From Poa pratensis (taxonomy: Eukaryota; Streptophyta; Magnoliopsida; Poales; Poaceae): 64,000 nt of DNA. Of this stretch, positions 20,739-32,764 are shown piece after piece. Below the pieces are notes generated by a model. It was not told the DNA's origin. It was given only the letters and a program-made list of their open reading frames with translations, and searched no databases. Position numbers and translations under genes: made by a program. Numbering within the stretch: the first letter of the stretch is position 1; each line of letters starts with the position of its first letter. The stretch is taken from contig CAMZMU010000020.1 in the NCBI GenBank assembly GCA_947311845.1, positions 36,307,398 to 36,371,397 on the forward strand, read 5' to 3'.

Positions 20739-21152
20739 ATGGAGTCATCTCCATTCAAATCACTGTTTGGAAAGACTACTACCACTGCTACGGTAGTAGA
20801 TGACCCTCCACCTGCTCAGGGAATTCCATTTAAAATACCTATGGAAATTGTTGAACGTGTTATGAATAACCGCTATGATGGAACTATCCATCCTGGTAAT
20901 CACTTGCTTTTTCTACATGAATAGTGCGAGTTATTCAAGTGTGCAGGTATTTCTATGGACAAAGCCAAGAGGAAATTATTTTCTCTATCACTGAAGGGCA
21001 GAGCTGCTGAATGGTATAGTCTGCTTAAAAATGGCCACTCATTGAGTTGGGTCGAGATTGTTCCTCTCTTTCACTCCAAATTATATCCTCTTAGTGAGAT
21101 CCATAAAGACAGGAACTTTATATATAATTTTTGGCCTCATGATGGAGAAAGT
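20739..21152 (+). pseudogene. Element 2 gag, N-terminal part
   Basis: The ATG at 20739 starts a gag N-terminus. FKCAGISMDKAKRKLF and GRAAEWYSLLKNG are hallmarks of grass Athila-like gag. A TAG at 20922 interrupts the frame. The same frame continues to the insertion point of element 2b at 21152 and resumes at 28236 with IAQAWGRLKSLMLKCP. Apart from that stop the gag would read across the insertion site without shift. Confidence 0.85.
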
Positions 21153-22084
21153 TGTCGTGTCTCGATGCACGGACACCGGGAGTATAGGATACCCCTTTTA
21201 GGTTCGGCACGGGGCGTGAAGGAGGCTGAGAATCGTCTTCTCGGGCGGAGTCTAGATCAAGGTCTCCTCTCCATGATCAAAGCATGCAACCAAAGGGACA
21301 CAAGGAGCTACCCAGGTTCAGGCCGCCCGGAGGCTAAAAGCCCTACTCCTGCATGTCTGGATTGATGGGTTCTTCATAGTGTGGCTTACAATGGAGCCTC
21401 CCAGATGGGGTACCTAGAAGGGTTTTGGCCGGAGGTAGAAGAAGGACAGATCCTGACCCGGAGGAGATCACCTTCCCCTCTACCTTCGCAGCCCTAGTCT
21501 AGTCTTGCTCTGGTTGGACTTGTTCCTTCGTTCGACCTCTTGTTCCCTCCTCGGTGCCTTGGTCCTCCTTTTATAGGCTAAGGGGTTGCCACAGGGTCAC
21601 GTGAGGGGCACGAGGGACCTTCAGCGTGAAGGACCCTCCTTCTCTAGTTTAGGGGGAGACGTGGCCTCTTCTCAGCCTAGCGTCTCCTTTGGGTTAGGTG
21701 GGAGCGTCCGCCTTGGGGTGGACAGGGGCTGACACCACCACGGGCTGTGCTTCCTGCCCGCGCTACCTTCGCCTTGCTTCCCACGTCTTCTGAGGTCTTC
21801 TAGCGTGAGGTGGAGAGCTTATCCACAGTGATGTGGGGAAGTACCCGAGAGGGAGCCCTGCCGGGAACTCGGGCTCTCGGGTCCTTCCTTGCCTTCTTGC
21901 TTGGTTCGGGGACCCGGCAGGCCCCCAGGACCAGAGCCCTTTGTCGACGTAGGCCTTGCTTGTCCTGACGGTGAACCCGCCAGCTTGACTTGAGTCTTGG
22001 TCTTGTCCATCTTCATCTTGGGCCCACATGGGGTGGACCCACTTTGGCAGCACTAGGGGAACCCCGTGTTCCACTGCTGCGACA
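21153..22084 (-). repeat. Element 2b 3' LTR (932 bp)
   Basis: The pair to 27304-28230. On the minus strand it is preceded by CCCGGGGCTAC, the GGGGGCTACTGTCG-type junction common in grass Tat elements. Confidence 0.9.
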
Positions 22085-22384
22085 GTAGCCCCGGGCATGG
22101 TCCCGGCGGCTCTTGCTCCAGCTGCCGGGGCTATGGCCTAAAGATAGGTCAAAGTGGGTCCCCGGGCACCTGGTCTTCCTTGCTCTGCTCCATTGGGGAC
22201 CCGCTGAGGTGAGGTAGAGATGAGCCCCCGAGTCCTTTTGACTGAATCGCGACGAGCGTTGCGATTTGTGCGGACTCCGTGCTTATCTTGGAATCCAACG
22301 GGCGAAACGCGCAGGAATCGGCACGCCCCCTCGATTCCCACGTCCATCGGAGTAATGAGGCCGCGACGCGACGTGTGGGATGCC

Positions 22385-22390
22385 TTATAA
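22385..22390 (+). promoter_or_regulatory. TATA box of the antisense gene
   Basis: TTATAA in CCTTATAAGCC lies 138 bp before the ATG at 22529, with a pyrimidine-rich leader between. It is a plausible promoter independent of the LTRs of 2b. Confidence 0.5.
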
Positions 22391-22528
22391 GCCACGACTG
22401 GCTTCCACTGTAGCCGTTACCTCTCCATATTCGCCAAAATCCCCAAATCGCCGCCTCCGCCTTCGCCCTCCTAACTATGCTCCGTTACCTCCTCCTGCTG
22501 CCATTGCACTAACTTCCCTTTTGCTCCC

Positions 22529-25500
22529 ATGGCTCGACTGAAGGCCCTCGCCCGGAGGAAGAAGAGCACGGGGGCCTCGCCCATCGAGAAGCCGCTGTCC
22601 CCAAAACCAAGAGATCGCGGCGGAGATCGGCGCGCAACGCCAAGCGAGCTGAAAGCAAGAAACGGACGGCCTGTTCCCCAGCTGCTTCCCGGCGATGCGG
22701 AGATGATGCGGAAGGCGGGGCACCTCGGGGTGATGGAGTCTGACGGTGCCGATGGTGTCCCAGCAAGGAAAGCGTCGGGATCTTCCCGCTGTCGGCGACC
22801 AGGACACCCATGCAGATCCCCATTTTTGACAGCTTCATGTTGATGGGGCTTGTCCCCCCTTTCTCTGATTTCTTCATGGAGATCTTGCGCGCGTACAAGC
22901 TGAAGCTCTTGCATCTGACGCCAGGCGCAATTCTCGACTTGTCGGTCTTCGCTTATGCCTGCGAGGCGTTCGTCGGGGTGATGCCGTCCGTGGCGCTGTT
23001 CCGCCACTTCTTCTACCCTCGCATTGGGGGCAAAGGCTGGATGGGAGGCAGTGTCACGTTCTGCTTCCGTCCGAAGATCAAGTGGGCCTACCCCCTTATG
23101 GAGACCAAATCCAAATGGGATGAGTGGAGGGATCACTGGTTCCTGGTCGGGGTGCCGGAAGCCGATGTTCAACTTGAGGAGCCGATGGAGCGCCCAGTGG
23201 ATCTGGACACTTGGAGAAGCGTCAGCTTGCAGGATGAATAATTCTCGGCGGTCGTGGCGCGCTTCGGACTTCTTCGCGAGAAAGGAGTTTCCGGGGCCGC
23301 CATCGTTGCCCATTTCCTCCGCAACCGCCTTGCGCCGCTGCAGAAGCGCCCACACCCGGCCTGGAACTTCCAGGGCCCCAGGGATCCATCTCGCCTGAGG
23401 TGTCCCGATATGGAAGAAATCCTTGTCCGGGATAACGTGAGAGGGACCTTCACTCCGGGGGTCAAGTACCAGCTGCCCAAAGGATTTCTGCCTCTGTGTG
23501 ACGACCCGGAGAAGGACAAGATTCTGGCGCAGATGCCGGTCTGCAACGCCTTTGGTATTGTAGGCCGGGCTGACCACGGGCCCAAACCTCCTGCGGTGAA
23601 GACCCGAAGGCCAAGGCACCTTCCAGCCCGAAGAAGGAGAACTCTGGGAGTCCAACGACGAGAGCGAGGAGGAATCCGAAGAGGAATTCTCCGGCTCTGA
23701 TGATGACGAAGGTGGCGACGGGCACGAGACCGACGCCTCCAACAGAGATGGAGTTGCTGGCGACGACCCGGTTGCCAGCGATGACGACGATGAAGATGCG
23801 ACGACGATGATGACGGATGACGACGACGAGGAGAAGGCTGCTCCGCCCCCGCATTCTGCCCGCGGGGTCGATGCTGCCCCAGACCCGAGTGTCCGCAGCC
23901 GTTCCCCGCCAGTTGTGGTGGTGGGGAATGATGACGACCATGTGGATGAGGAAGCGAGCGCCGCAGACTTCGTCCGAGCCCCCCGCCAAAGAGCTTCCAC
24001 CTGCCGCCTGTCGCCCGTGATGGAGCCGCCTGCTGCCTTGGGAGAGCCGCCGGCGAGCCCCCAAGCTTCTTCCGCTGCGTCGGTGGATGTTCCCCGTCAA
24101 TGGGCAACAAACGCACCCGGGAGTAAGCCTCTTCTTCGCTTCTTCTTATGTTTTGCATTTCCCGCCTTCCCCAAGGAAAATGACCGAATGTTGGTGCAGG
24201 GGTACTCCTTCCTTGGGTACTGGCAAGAGGCGGCGTGACACGGCGGAGGATGACACCGCCACTAGCTTCGGAGCCGGTGGAGGGGGGATGCTTCCTCCTC
24301 CCATAGCAGAACTTGAAGGCCGTCGGGGGAGCGGAGTGGGGAGCGTGACGGCGACCTCCCTAGCTCACCCGGGAAAGACGCTCGACGTCCCACGCCCGAG
24401 CAAGCAGGTAACCCAGAGCTTGCGGGTAACATCACTTTTTTGACGCACCAATGCTTTTTCTGACATCCTTTCGCTTTTAGATGCTTCAGTGGCCAATGTT
24501 TTCTCACCCGGTGGCCCTCTCGGTGGAGCTAGTCAGGAGAAACCACCTTCCCTCTCGCCTTCAGAGGGTCAAGAGTGACCAAGGGCGTCCCGAGTTCGCG
24601 GGCTGCGGGGACGCAGACCGCGAACCCTGTTCCGGGTCCAAGCCCTGACTTGATGGAAAGCTCCTTGATGACTGGGCAGTGTTAACAACTTTTGCCGCCT
24701 TTTCCACTGACTCCGGCGCCAGTGAGGAGATGGCGGCGCTGATGAAGATCAAAGAGAGCCTGGCTGCCAACCGCACGAAAAGTGTGCCTGCCCCGGGAGG
24801 TCCCCCGGCAGCTACTCCAGGGTTCACCATTAGTGGTGACAACGCGATGGATGCCATCCTCCGCGGATAGCTCAACTGGACAAAGATCTGTGCGACCGTG
24901 AGGCCGCCGTCGTGGGGACCATCGAGAGCGCCGAGGACCTGATCCAGAAGGGGATGGACAAGCTGAACCGCTTGGCAACCCAGATCACCATCTTGCACCA
25001 GTCTCTTGAGAAGAAAGATGCAGACCGGACGGCCGAAAGTGCGCCAAGGACAGGCCATCTTGGCGAAAGAGCAGCAGCTGGCGTCCCGGGAGGCAGAGCT
25101 GGCTGAGAAGGAGAAGACCTTGGAGCTCCAGAAGCACCAGCAGGAGCAGCAGACTGAGAAACGCCTAAGGGAGGCAGAGGACCGCCACCGTGAAGAGCTC
25201 GAGGCCAGGGATAAGGACATCCAACTCTGGAAATCCAAGGAGAAAGAGGCCGTCCAAACCATCGAAGATATCAAGAACGTCCTCCACCAGGAGCAGGAGT
25301 CCGCCCAAGCTTTGCAGCAGCAGGCCAAGAGTGACGGCCAGAAGATGTCAGAGCTGAAGGAGTCCTTGGAGGCGCAGTGCAAAGAGCTCGCAGCACTGAG
25401 AGAAGGCAATCAAAAGCTGATCCAGGCCAACTCCCAGGCATCCACTGAGCTGTCTGAGCTTCGCCGTCTTAACCAGGAAGGTTTCGCGAGGTTGAGGCTG

Positions 25501-25838
25501 CTTGCGAGTTGGCGACGACGCGAGTGAGGCGGCTGAATCTGCCCACCGAAGCTCCGGTGCTGGAACCACAGCGCCAGAGTCTGCCCCTCGTCGCGAGATT
25601 CATCAGGGAAGTGGCTGCTGATCTCCGGTCTTTCAAGAACAAGATGGTCACCCAGCTTGTGAATGACAAGCATGAGACAAGCAAGGCGACGGCGGCCTTG
25701 GTGATGGCGTCCTTCAGGGAGGCCAATCCTGGCGTTGCCTTGCCAGATTTCTCGACCTCGTCTCCTTCCAGGGCTTCTCTCCACGCGGTGTCGGCTCCCG
25801 CGACTGCACTTGCCATGAGGAAGTTTCCGCCTCTCTAG
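22529..25838 (+). pseudogene. Antisense gene of element 2b: gypsy-type transposon domain plus coiled coil
   Basis: It runs opposite to gag. After a basic N-terminus (22529 on) and a frameshift before 22810 comes a domain resembling Pfam 'Putative gypsy type transposon' (PF04195): DSFMLMGLVPPFSDFF, LHLTPGAILDLSVFAYACEAFVGV and LFRHFFYPR. A TAA at 23239 interrupts it, and the same frame continues to about 23580. A strongly acidic Asp/Glu stretch follows (about 23650-23850). Intron-like gaps come next (donor GAGTAAG near 24120, acceptor GTGCAG near 24200; a further one near 24410-24480). A long Glu/Lys/Gln coiled coil lies at about 25050-25500, with a C-terminal segment ending at 25838. AATAAA at 25874 could be its poly-A signal. 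Its function is unknown. The reading frames are broken in this copy. Confidence 0.6.
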
Positions 25839-26369
25839 TTATCCTGCACCATGTTCGGGCACTTCGTGCCCCAAATAAACTTTGCGTCAGATCTCGTGTA
25901 CCAGCTTATTAAAACTTGCTTGTAATAGGCTAGAACTTGCTATGCTACTCTAGTTCACGGGTTACTTTTACTTGTCTTTAGTTTTCTCCACGTCCTTGAG
26001 GGACCTTCTGGGATGTAAGCTTACCCGCGAGGCCCTGACTGGTCAGGCATGCGCTCGCGAGCCCTACCGATTCCCAAAAAGCCGCTCACTCTGCTGGCAC
26101 GCACGTCCCCGGGGTGTATCAGGTCTGTGCACCGCTTTTTACCCCCGGGAGAGTCGATACCCCATGAGTGCTCGCACGACGGTCGAGCCTTGCCTTTCTA
26201 GTTCCGCTTCTGTTACCCGAGAAGTAGATAGCACGTACGCAGAAACAGGTTTGAGGGTAACTTATCTTTTATTCATCATGGAAGTTCTTGAACGACAACG
26301 GGCCACTTCAGGGTACATCTTGCGGCAACACAGTTCTTCGGGTACACAGCACGACTTGCTTCAACGACT
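25839..26369. other. Intergenic spacer of element 2b
   Basis: Between the convergent antisense gene and gag. It holds AATAAA at 25874. An open plus-strand frame (25972-26580) is the complement of gag sequence at its 3' end and has no domain of its own. Confidence 0.5.
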
Positions 26370-27120
26370 CTTGCGGGGTGGAAGGTTAGCAGCTTCTTCC
26401 ATCATGGCACATCGGTCAGCTATGTCCCACAAGTCCTCCAGGGTGTCCACAACGCGGATACTCATCTTTTCGCGCATCTTGGGGTTGCGGACGTTGACGT
26501 GGAAAGCGGCGATGACGGAAGCCTCGCAGAGGTACTTCGGGGTAATGCGGTCGACGACGCCCCGGAACCTCCAGATGTAGTGCGCAGCGTCTCCTCAGCT
26601 TCTTGCTCTAAGTGATAGAGGTCGGAGACGGTTGCCGGGTACGGCGTGCAGCAGGTCTTGAGGTGCTGGCTGGCCTGGCCTTCCATGTCCTCCCGTGAGC
26701 GACGCCTGGGGTTGGAGCTCTGGCCAGCACCTTCTTTAGGAAGTTCCATGGGCCGTTTGCCATGGGGGTCCTCAGGCTGTTCCTCTGCTGGAAGTAGTGG
26801 CTCGGGGACGGCAGCGCCGAGGTCGATGGTCGGGGCAGGACTCGTGGGAGCGTGGCATTGGAGAGCGTAGTCCAGCAGGTTTTCCAAGCTGTTGATCCAT
26901 GCCTTCGCACGGGGATCATTCTTGCACTGATCTGGGGGGAAAGAGAGAAGCGCCCGGCCACGCCCAGAGCTTCCTCTAGCCCCCAGCCCTTCCGCGATGC
27001 CTGGCACGCTTGCTCTCCAAGGACCTCCCGAGTTCCCGACATGACTCTTGCTTGTGACTGAGGCAGCTGCTCGCCTTGCCCCGAGGAGACGGCGGTTCCT
27101 GGAGCGGATCCGGTCACAGA
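26370..27120 (-). pseudogene. Element 2b gag
   Basis: The N-terminal part includes a segment around NDPRAKAWINSLENLLDYAL and a Pro/Arg-rich linker. The gag core follows after a frameshift near 26590: ITPKYLCEASVIAAFH, then VVDTLEDLWDIADRCAMMEEA. This fits the usual 'RF...I.......AF..G......L......T...L...A..Y...E' gag pattern. It stops near 26370 with no protease behind it. Confidence 0.65.
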
Positions 27121-27283
27121 TGAGGAGCTAGAAGCAGTTCTTGACGATCTTGCCGTAGATCGCGAGCCAGAAGAAGAACTTGACGACGAGCTTGTTTCCG
27201 AAGAAGAGGAGCCTGAAGCAGACTCCGAGGTTGTCGACGATGAGCTTGCCGTCGCGGCTGATGTAGACGAATCCAGCGCTTGC

Positions 27284-27301
27284 GCCCCCTACCTGGCGCC
27301 A
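27284..27301 (-). other. Element 2b primer binding site
   Basis: On the minus strand TGGCGCCAGGTAGGGGGC begins 2 nt after the LTR. It starts TGG as PBS do (CCA end of a tRNA). I could not assign the tRNA from memory. Confidence 0.6.
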
Positions 27302-27303
27302 GA

Positions 27304-28230
27304 TGTCGTGTCTCGATGCACGGACACCGGGAGTATAGGATACCCCCTTTTAGGTTCGGCACGGGTCGCGAAGGAGGCTGAGAATCGTCTTCTCGGGCGG
27401 AGTTAGATCAAGCTCTCCTCTCCACGATCAAAGCATGCAACCAAAGGGACACAAGGAGCTACCCAGGTTCAGGCCGCCCGGAGGCTAAAAGCCCTACTCC
27501 TGCATGTCTGGATTGATGGGTTCTTCATAGTGGCTTACAATGGAGCCTCCCGGATGGGGTACCCGGAAGGGTTTTGGCCGGAGGTAGAAGAAGGACAGAT
27601 CCTGACCCAGAGGAGATCACCTTCCCCTCTACCTTCGTAGCCCTAGTCTAGTCTTGCTCTGGTTGGACTTGTTCCTTCGTTCGACCTCTTGTTCCCTCCT
27701 CCGTGCATTGGTCCTCTTTTATAGGCTAAGGGGTTGCCACAGGGTCACGTGAGGGGCACGAGGGACCTTCGGCGTGAAGGACCCTCCTCTCTAGTTTAGG
27801 GGGAGACGTGGCCTCTTCTCAGCCTAGCGTCTCCTTTGGGTTAGGTGGGAGCGTCCGCCTTGGGGTGGACAGGGGCTGACACCACCACGGGCTGTGCTTC
27901 TTGCCCGCGCTACCTTCGCCTTGCTTCCCACGTCTTCTGAGGTCTTCTAGCGTGACTGGAGAGCTTATCCACAGTGATGTGGGGAAGTACCCGAGAGGGA
28001 GCCCTGCCGGGAACTCGGGCTCTTGGGTCCTTCCTTGCCTTCTTGCTTGGTTCGGGGACCCGGTAGGCCCCCAGGACCGGAGCCCTTTGTCGATGTAGGC
28101 CTTGCTTGTCCTGACGGCGAACCCGCCAGTTTGACTTGAGTCTTGGTCTTGTCCATCTTCATCTTGGGCCCACATGGGGTGGACCCACTTTGGCAGCACT
28201 AGGGGAACCCCGTGTTCCACTGCTGCGACA
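27304..28230 (-). repeat. Element 2b 5' LTR (927 bp)
   Basis: It starts TGTCGTGTCTCGATG on the plus strand and ends GCTGCGACA. It differs from its partner by scattered substitutions and a few one-base indels. Confidence 0.9.
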
Positions 28231-28235
28231 AAAGT

Positions 28236-29594
28236 ATTGCCCAAGCTTGGGGGAGGCTGAAGTCATTAATGCTCAAATGCCCCATTCATGAGCTCCCAAG
28301 TAATATTGTTATCAATAACTTTTATGCAAGGCTTTCTCTTCATGATAAAGATTTATTGGATACTTCTTGTTCTGGATCATTTACACGGAAGAAAGAGGAA
28401 GATAAATGTGACCTTCTTGATCGTATCCAGGAAAATACTGAAGGATGGGAGAACGACAAAGGTAGAGAGTCAGGTATAAATTATGATTTTGAATGCATTA
28501 ATTTTTTTATGGAGACTGATAGTTTTCGTAATTTTAGTGCTACTTATGGTCTTGATTCTCAAATTATTGCAAACTGTTATAAGGCTTTTGCTCCGTATCT
28601 CGATATTCCTAGAAAGGGGTGGAAAAAGTATCATGAACCTTATAAAGATAACATTAATTCTGCTCTTGCTAAAAACATTGAAGTTCATACTGTTGATCGC
28701 ATTTTGCCAGAACCTTATATTGAAAAAATACCTTTTCCTGTAAAAGTAAAAGAACATTCTATTTTGGCTAGTGTGGTTAATAAAAGTGAAAGGAAAGCTA
28801 AAGAACCTGATGAGCAAATAACTGTAAAACCTGCAATAGCTATGGTTAAGGATCTTGTAACTGAAAATGTAGAAGGAGGACATATTAAATTTTGCGAAGA
28901 AGCTTCTAACATTGTTACACATCCTAAAAGAGCCCGGAAAACAAGTGTCCATGTGCTTTCAGTCAAAATAGGTGAGCATTGCTACTATGGTGTTTGTGAT
29001 ATTGGCGCCAGTTCAAGTGCTATTCCTTATGATCTTTACAAGGAAATTAGGCATGAAATTAATCCTTGCGAACTTGAGGAGATTGATGTGGTTATTCAGC
29101 TTGCTAATAGAGAAACTATCTCTCCGGTTGGTATTGTTAGAGATGTTGAAGTTTTATGTGGTAAGACTAAATACCCTGCTGATTTCTTAGTTCTTGGTTC
29201 TGCTGCTAGTAAAACTTGTCCTATTATTTTTGGTAGACCTTTCTTGAATACCTGTGGAACTACATTGCCTAATGAGGATTTAAAGGTTGAACAACTTGCT
29301 TCTATTGCTGTTGCTCCTAACAATGCTTTACGGCAATTTATGGAAGATCATGAGAGCGAGGTATTTGCAGTGGAGAGAAATGAGATTGACGACATCTTTC
29401 TTCGTCAACCTCCAATTCTCAAGCATGATTTACGAGTGGAAGACTTGGGTATTTCGGCTCCACCAAAGGAGGATCCTGTCTTTGATTTAAAACCTTTACC
29501 AGATACACTTAAATATGCTCATATTGATGATAAGAAAATATATCCTGTTATTATCAGTTCTAAACTTTCAGGTGATGAAGAAGCAAATTGTTAG
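28236..29594 (+). pseudogene. Element 2 gag C-terminus and aspartic protease
   Basis: It resumes gag after the 2b insertion with GRLKSLMLKCPIHELP, in the same frame as 20739-21152, and runs about 450 codons to a TAG at 29592. Gag core residues are followed by a hydrophilic linker. The protease is next: SVKIGEHCYYGVCDIGASSSAIP, with DIG in place of D(T/S)G, then CPIIFGRPFLNTCGT. A frameshift near 29588 separates it from pol (LEVLKKHRGAMGYTLDDL continues in another frame). An ATG-like start before 28236 would lie in the 2b LTR and is not real. Confidence 0.85.
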
Positions 29595-32432
29595 AGGTGT
29601 TGAAGAAACATCGAGGAGCTATGGGTTATACTCTTGATGATTTAAAAGGGATTTCTCCTGCTATCTGTCAACATGCAATTAATATGGAGCCTGACGCAAA
29701 GCCCGTTGTTGAACATCAACGTCATTTAATTCCGAAGATGAAAGAAGTGGTAAGGAATGAGGTATTAAAACTCTTGATGCAGGTATAATTTATCCTATTG
29801 CTGATAGTAGATGGGTTAGTCCTGTTCATTGTGTTCCTAAGAAAGGAGGAGTAACTGTTGTGCCAAATGAAAATAATGAGCTTATTCCTCAAAGAGTAGT
29901 AGTTGGCTATAGGATGTGCATTGATTTTGAAAAGTTAATAAGGTTACTAAGAAAGATCACTATCCTCTGCCTTTTATTGATCAAATGTTAGAAAGGTTGT
30001 CTAAGAAAACTCATTTCTGTTTTCTTGACGGTTATTCCGGTTTTTCACAAATAGCTGTTAGACATCAGGACCAGGAGAAAACTACCTTTACTTGTCCTTA
30101 TGGAACGTATGCTTATAGACGTATGCCTTTTGGTTTGTGTAATGCTCCTGCTACGTTTCAAAGATGCATGTCTGCTATTTTTCATGGCTTTTGTGAAGAA
30201 ATTGTGGAAGTCTTCATGGACGATTTCTCCGTCTATGGAACTTCTTTTGATAATTGTTTGCACAATCTTGACAAAGTTTTGCAGAGATGTGAAGAGACTA
30301 ATCTTGTTCTTAATTGGGAGAAATGCCATTTCATGGTTAATGAAGGAATTGTTCTTGGGCATAAAATTTCTGAAAGGGGTATTGAAGTGGACAGAGCTAA
30401 AGTTGAAGCAATTGAGAAAATGCCCTGCCCAAGGGATGTGAAAGGTATTCGTAGTATTCTTGGTCATGCTGGTTTCTATAGGAGGTTTATTAAAGATTTT
30501 TCTAAAATTTCGAAACCACTTACTAATCTTCTTCAAAAAGATGTACCTTTTGTTTTTGATGATGATTGTAAGGAAGCATTCGAAATTCTTAAAAAGGCTT
30601 TAATAACTGCTCCTGTCGTCCAACCACCTGATTGGACTTTACCTTTCGAAATTATGTGTGATGCTAGTGATTTTGCTGTAGGTGCTGTTTTAGGACAGCG
30701 AGTAGATAAGAAATTAAATGTTATTCATTATGCTAGTAAAACTCTTGATGTTGCTCAAAAGAACTATGCTACCACCGAGAAGGAATTTTTAGCGGTAGTA
30801 TTTGCTTGTGATAAGTTTAGACCCTATATTGTTGATTCCAAGGTAACTATTCATACTGATCATGCTGCTATTAAATACCTCATGGATAAGAAGGATGCTA
30901 AGCCTAGACTTATTAGATGGGTTCTTCTGTTACAAGAGTTTGATTTGCATATTGTGGATAGGAAGGGTGCTGAAAACCCTGTTGCTGATAATTTATCTAG
31001 ATTGGAAAATATAATGCATGATCCTATTCCTGTTAATGATAATTTTCCAAATGAACAGTTGGCTTCTATAAAGGTAAGTTCACATGAAAGTCCTTGGTAT
31101 GCTGATTATGCTAACTTTATTGTTGCCAAATATTTGCCTCCAACTTTTACTTATCAGCAAAGAAGGAAATTCTTTTGTGACTTGAGGCACTATTTTTGGG
31201 ATGACCCACATTTGTATAAAGAAGGAGTAGACGGTATTATGCGAAGATGTGTTCCCGAACATGAGCAAAAAGAAATATTGGACAAATGTCATGGTAGTGC
31301 TTATGGAGGACATCACGCTGGAGATAGAACTGCACAAAAGGTTCTACAATCAGGTTTTTATTGGCCTACTCTCTTTAAAGATGCAAGGAAGTTTATTTTA
31401 TCATGTGATCAATGTCAGAGAGTTGGTAACATTAGTAGACGTAATGAAATGCCTATGAATTATTCGCTTGTTATTGAGCCTTTTGATTGTTGGGGATTTG
31501 ACTTTATGGGTCCTTTTCCTCCATCAGATGGTTATACTCATATTCTTGTTGCTGTTGATTATGTTACTAAATGGGTAGAAGCTATACCAACCTCTAGTGC
31601 TGATGGTAAAACTTCTTTGAAAATGCTTAAGGATGTTATTTTTCCTAGGTTTGGTGTACCTAGATATCTTATGACCGATGGTGGTTCTCATTTTATTCAT
31701 GGTGGTTTTAGAAAAACTCTTGCTAAATATGGTGTTAACCACAGAATTGCTTCACCATATCATCCTCAAACAAGTGGTCAAGTAGAGTTATCAAATAGAG
31801 AAATTAAATTGATTTTGCAAAAGACTGTTAATAAATCCAGGAAGAATTGGGCTAGACAGCTTAACGATGCTTTGTGGGCTTATAGAACTGCTTATAAAAA
31901 TCCCATGGGCATGTCTCCTTACAAAATGGTTTATGGAAAAGCTTGTCATTTACCTTTAGAGTTAGAACATAAAGCTTATTGGGCAATCAAAGAACTTAAT
32001 AGAGATTTTAAACTAGCTGGTGAAAAGAGATTGCTTGAATTGAGTTCTCTAGATGAATGGAGGAGTGAAGCGTATGAGAATGCTAAACTCTTCAAAGAGA
32101 AAGTTAAGAGATGGCATGACAAGAGGATTTTAAAGAGAGAATTTAACGTGGGTGATAAAGTTCTATTGTATAGGTCTCGTCTCAGATTTTTTGCAGGAAA
32201 ATTGCTCTCAAAATGGGAAGGGCCTTATATTGTTGAAGAAGTTTATCGCTCAGGTGCAATAAAAATTAATTCGCTTGATGGTGACAAACCACAAGTGGTC
32301 AATGGGCAAAGACTCAAGCACTATATTTCTGGAGATTCTTATAATGAAAATGTTGATGTTATTCAAGTGGTAACTCCGGAAGAATTCATTGAAACTCAAA
32401 AACAGGAAACTGCAGAAGCTGATTTGGAGTAG
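29585..32432 (+). pseudogene. Element 2 pol: reverse transcriptase, RNase H, integrase (815-codon open part)
   Basis: Three frameshifts (near 29588, 29765 and 29935) break the RT N-terminus. From 29985 the frame is open for 815 codons. Counting from there, RT shows FLDGYSGF (13-20), the catalytic box FMDD (77-80) and [15 protein letters not shown]. RNase H shows [14 protein letters not shown] (D226), [15 protein letters not shown] and TDHAA (291-295). Integrase shows a zinc region with H/H and CDQC (474-477), the catalytic residues D506 (WGFDFMGPF), D565 (MTDGGSHF) and E601 ([12 protein letters not shown]), and a basic C-terminal domain. All key residues are present, so only the start is damaged. 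Of the gypsy copies here it is the best candidate source lineage for enzymes that move elements 1 and 5. Confidence 0.9.
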
Positions 32433-32764
32433 GTATGAGTTTCGGTAAGAAAAAGTTCGTATTTAACTTTAAATCTTTTATATTAGTTATTTTTGTTTAA
32501 TTTTGGAAATTACAAGTCGAAAAAGGGACGGAAGTGGTGCCCGAGGGCACCACGCCACCCCTGGGCGCGGCCCCACCTTGGCCGCGCCGAGGCCTGGCGT
32601 GGGCGCCTCGGAGCCCATCTCCGACCCCGTTTCGACCTGCTCCTTCCTTTTGTCATGAAACTTTCGGCTATATAATCCCCCGATCCCCCGAGGTCCGTAT
32701 CTCGCGTTTTTGACATCTTTCGTTTTCCAGTTGTGTCAGCCAGGTTTTCAAGCCCTAGATCGAG
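32433..32764 (+). promoter_or_regulatory. Internal LTR-like promoter region of element 2
   Basis: It holds two perfect hairpins: GTGGTGCCC-GA-GGGCACCAC (32534-32553) and GGCGCGGCC with GGCCGCGCC (32564-32588). GCCGAGGCCTGGCGTGG follows, a word also present in the element 2 LTR (about 19193). A TATA box CTATATAATCCCCC comes next near 32668, then a leader ending at the ATG at 32765. The order copies that of the LTR promoter. Confidence 0.55.

Larger units (their letters stand above)
21153..28230 (-). mobile_element. Element 2b: non-autonomous Tat-like gypsy element with antisense gene, TSD AAAGT
   Basis: LTRs of 932 and 927 bp, with AAAGT on both sides (21148-21152 and 28231-28235). Orientation is minus: a PBS-like TGGCGCCAGGTAGGGGGC follows the right LTR in reverse, and gag lies beside it. 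In that orientation the LTRs start TGTCGCAGCAG. No protease, RT or integrase was found between gag and the other LTR. Instead that space holds a multi-exon gene on the opposite strand, as known for Retand/Grande/RIRE2-type elements. Confidence 0.9.

Noticed and set aside
22471..24000. 509-codon minus-strand open frame
   Set aside because: It is the complement of the antisense gene of element 2b in GC-rich DNA. It shows Ser/Pro/Arg low complexity and no domain, while the plus strand has the recognisable domain.
28212..28235. Start of a protein at 28212
   Set aside because: These bases belong to the LTR of element 2b and its target copy. The real gag start is at 20739, before the insertion.
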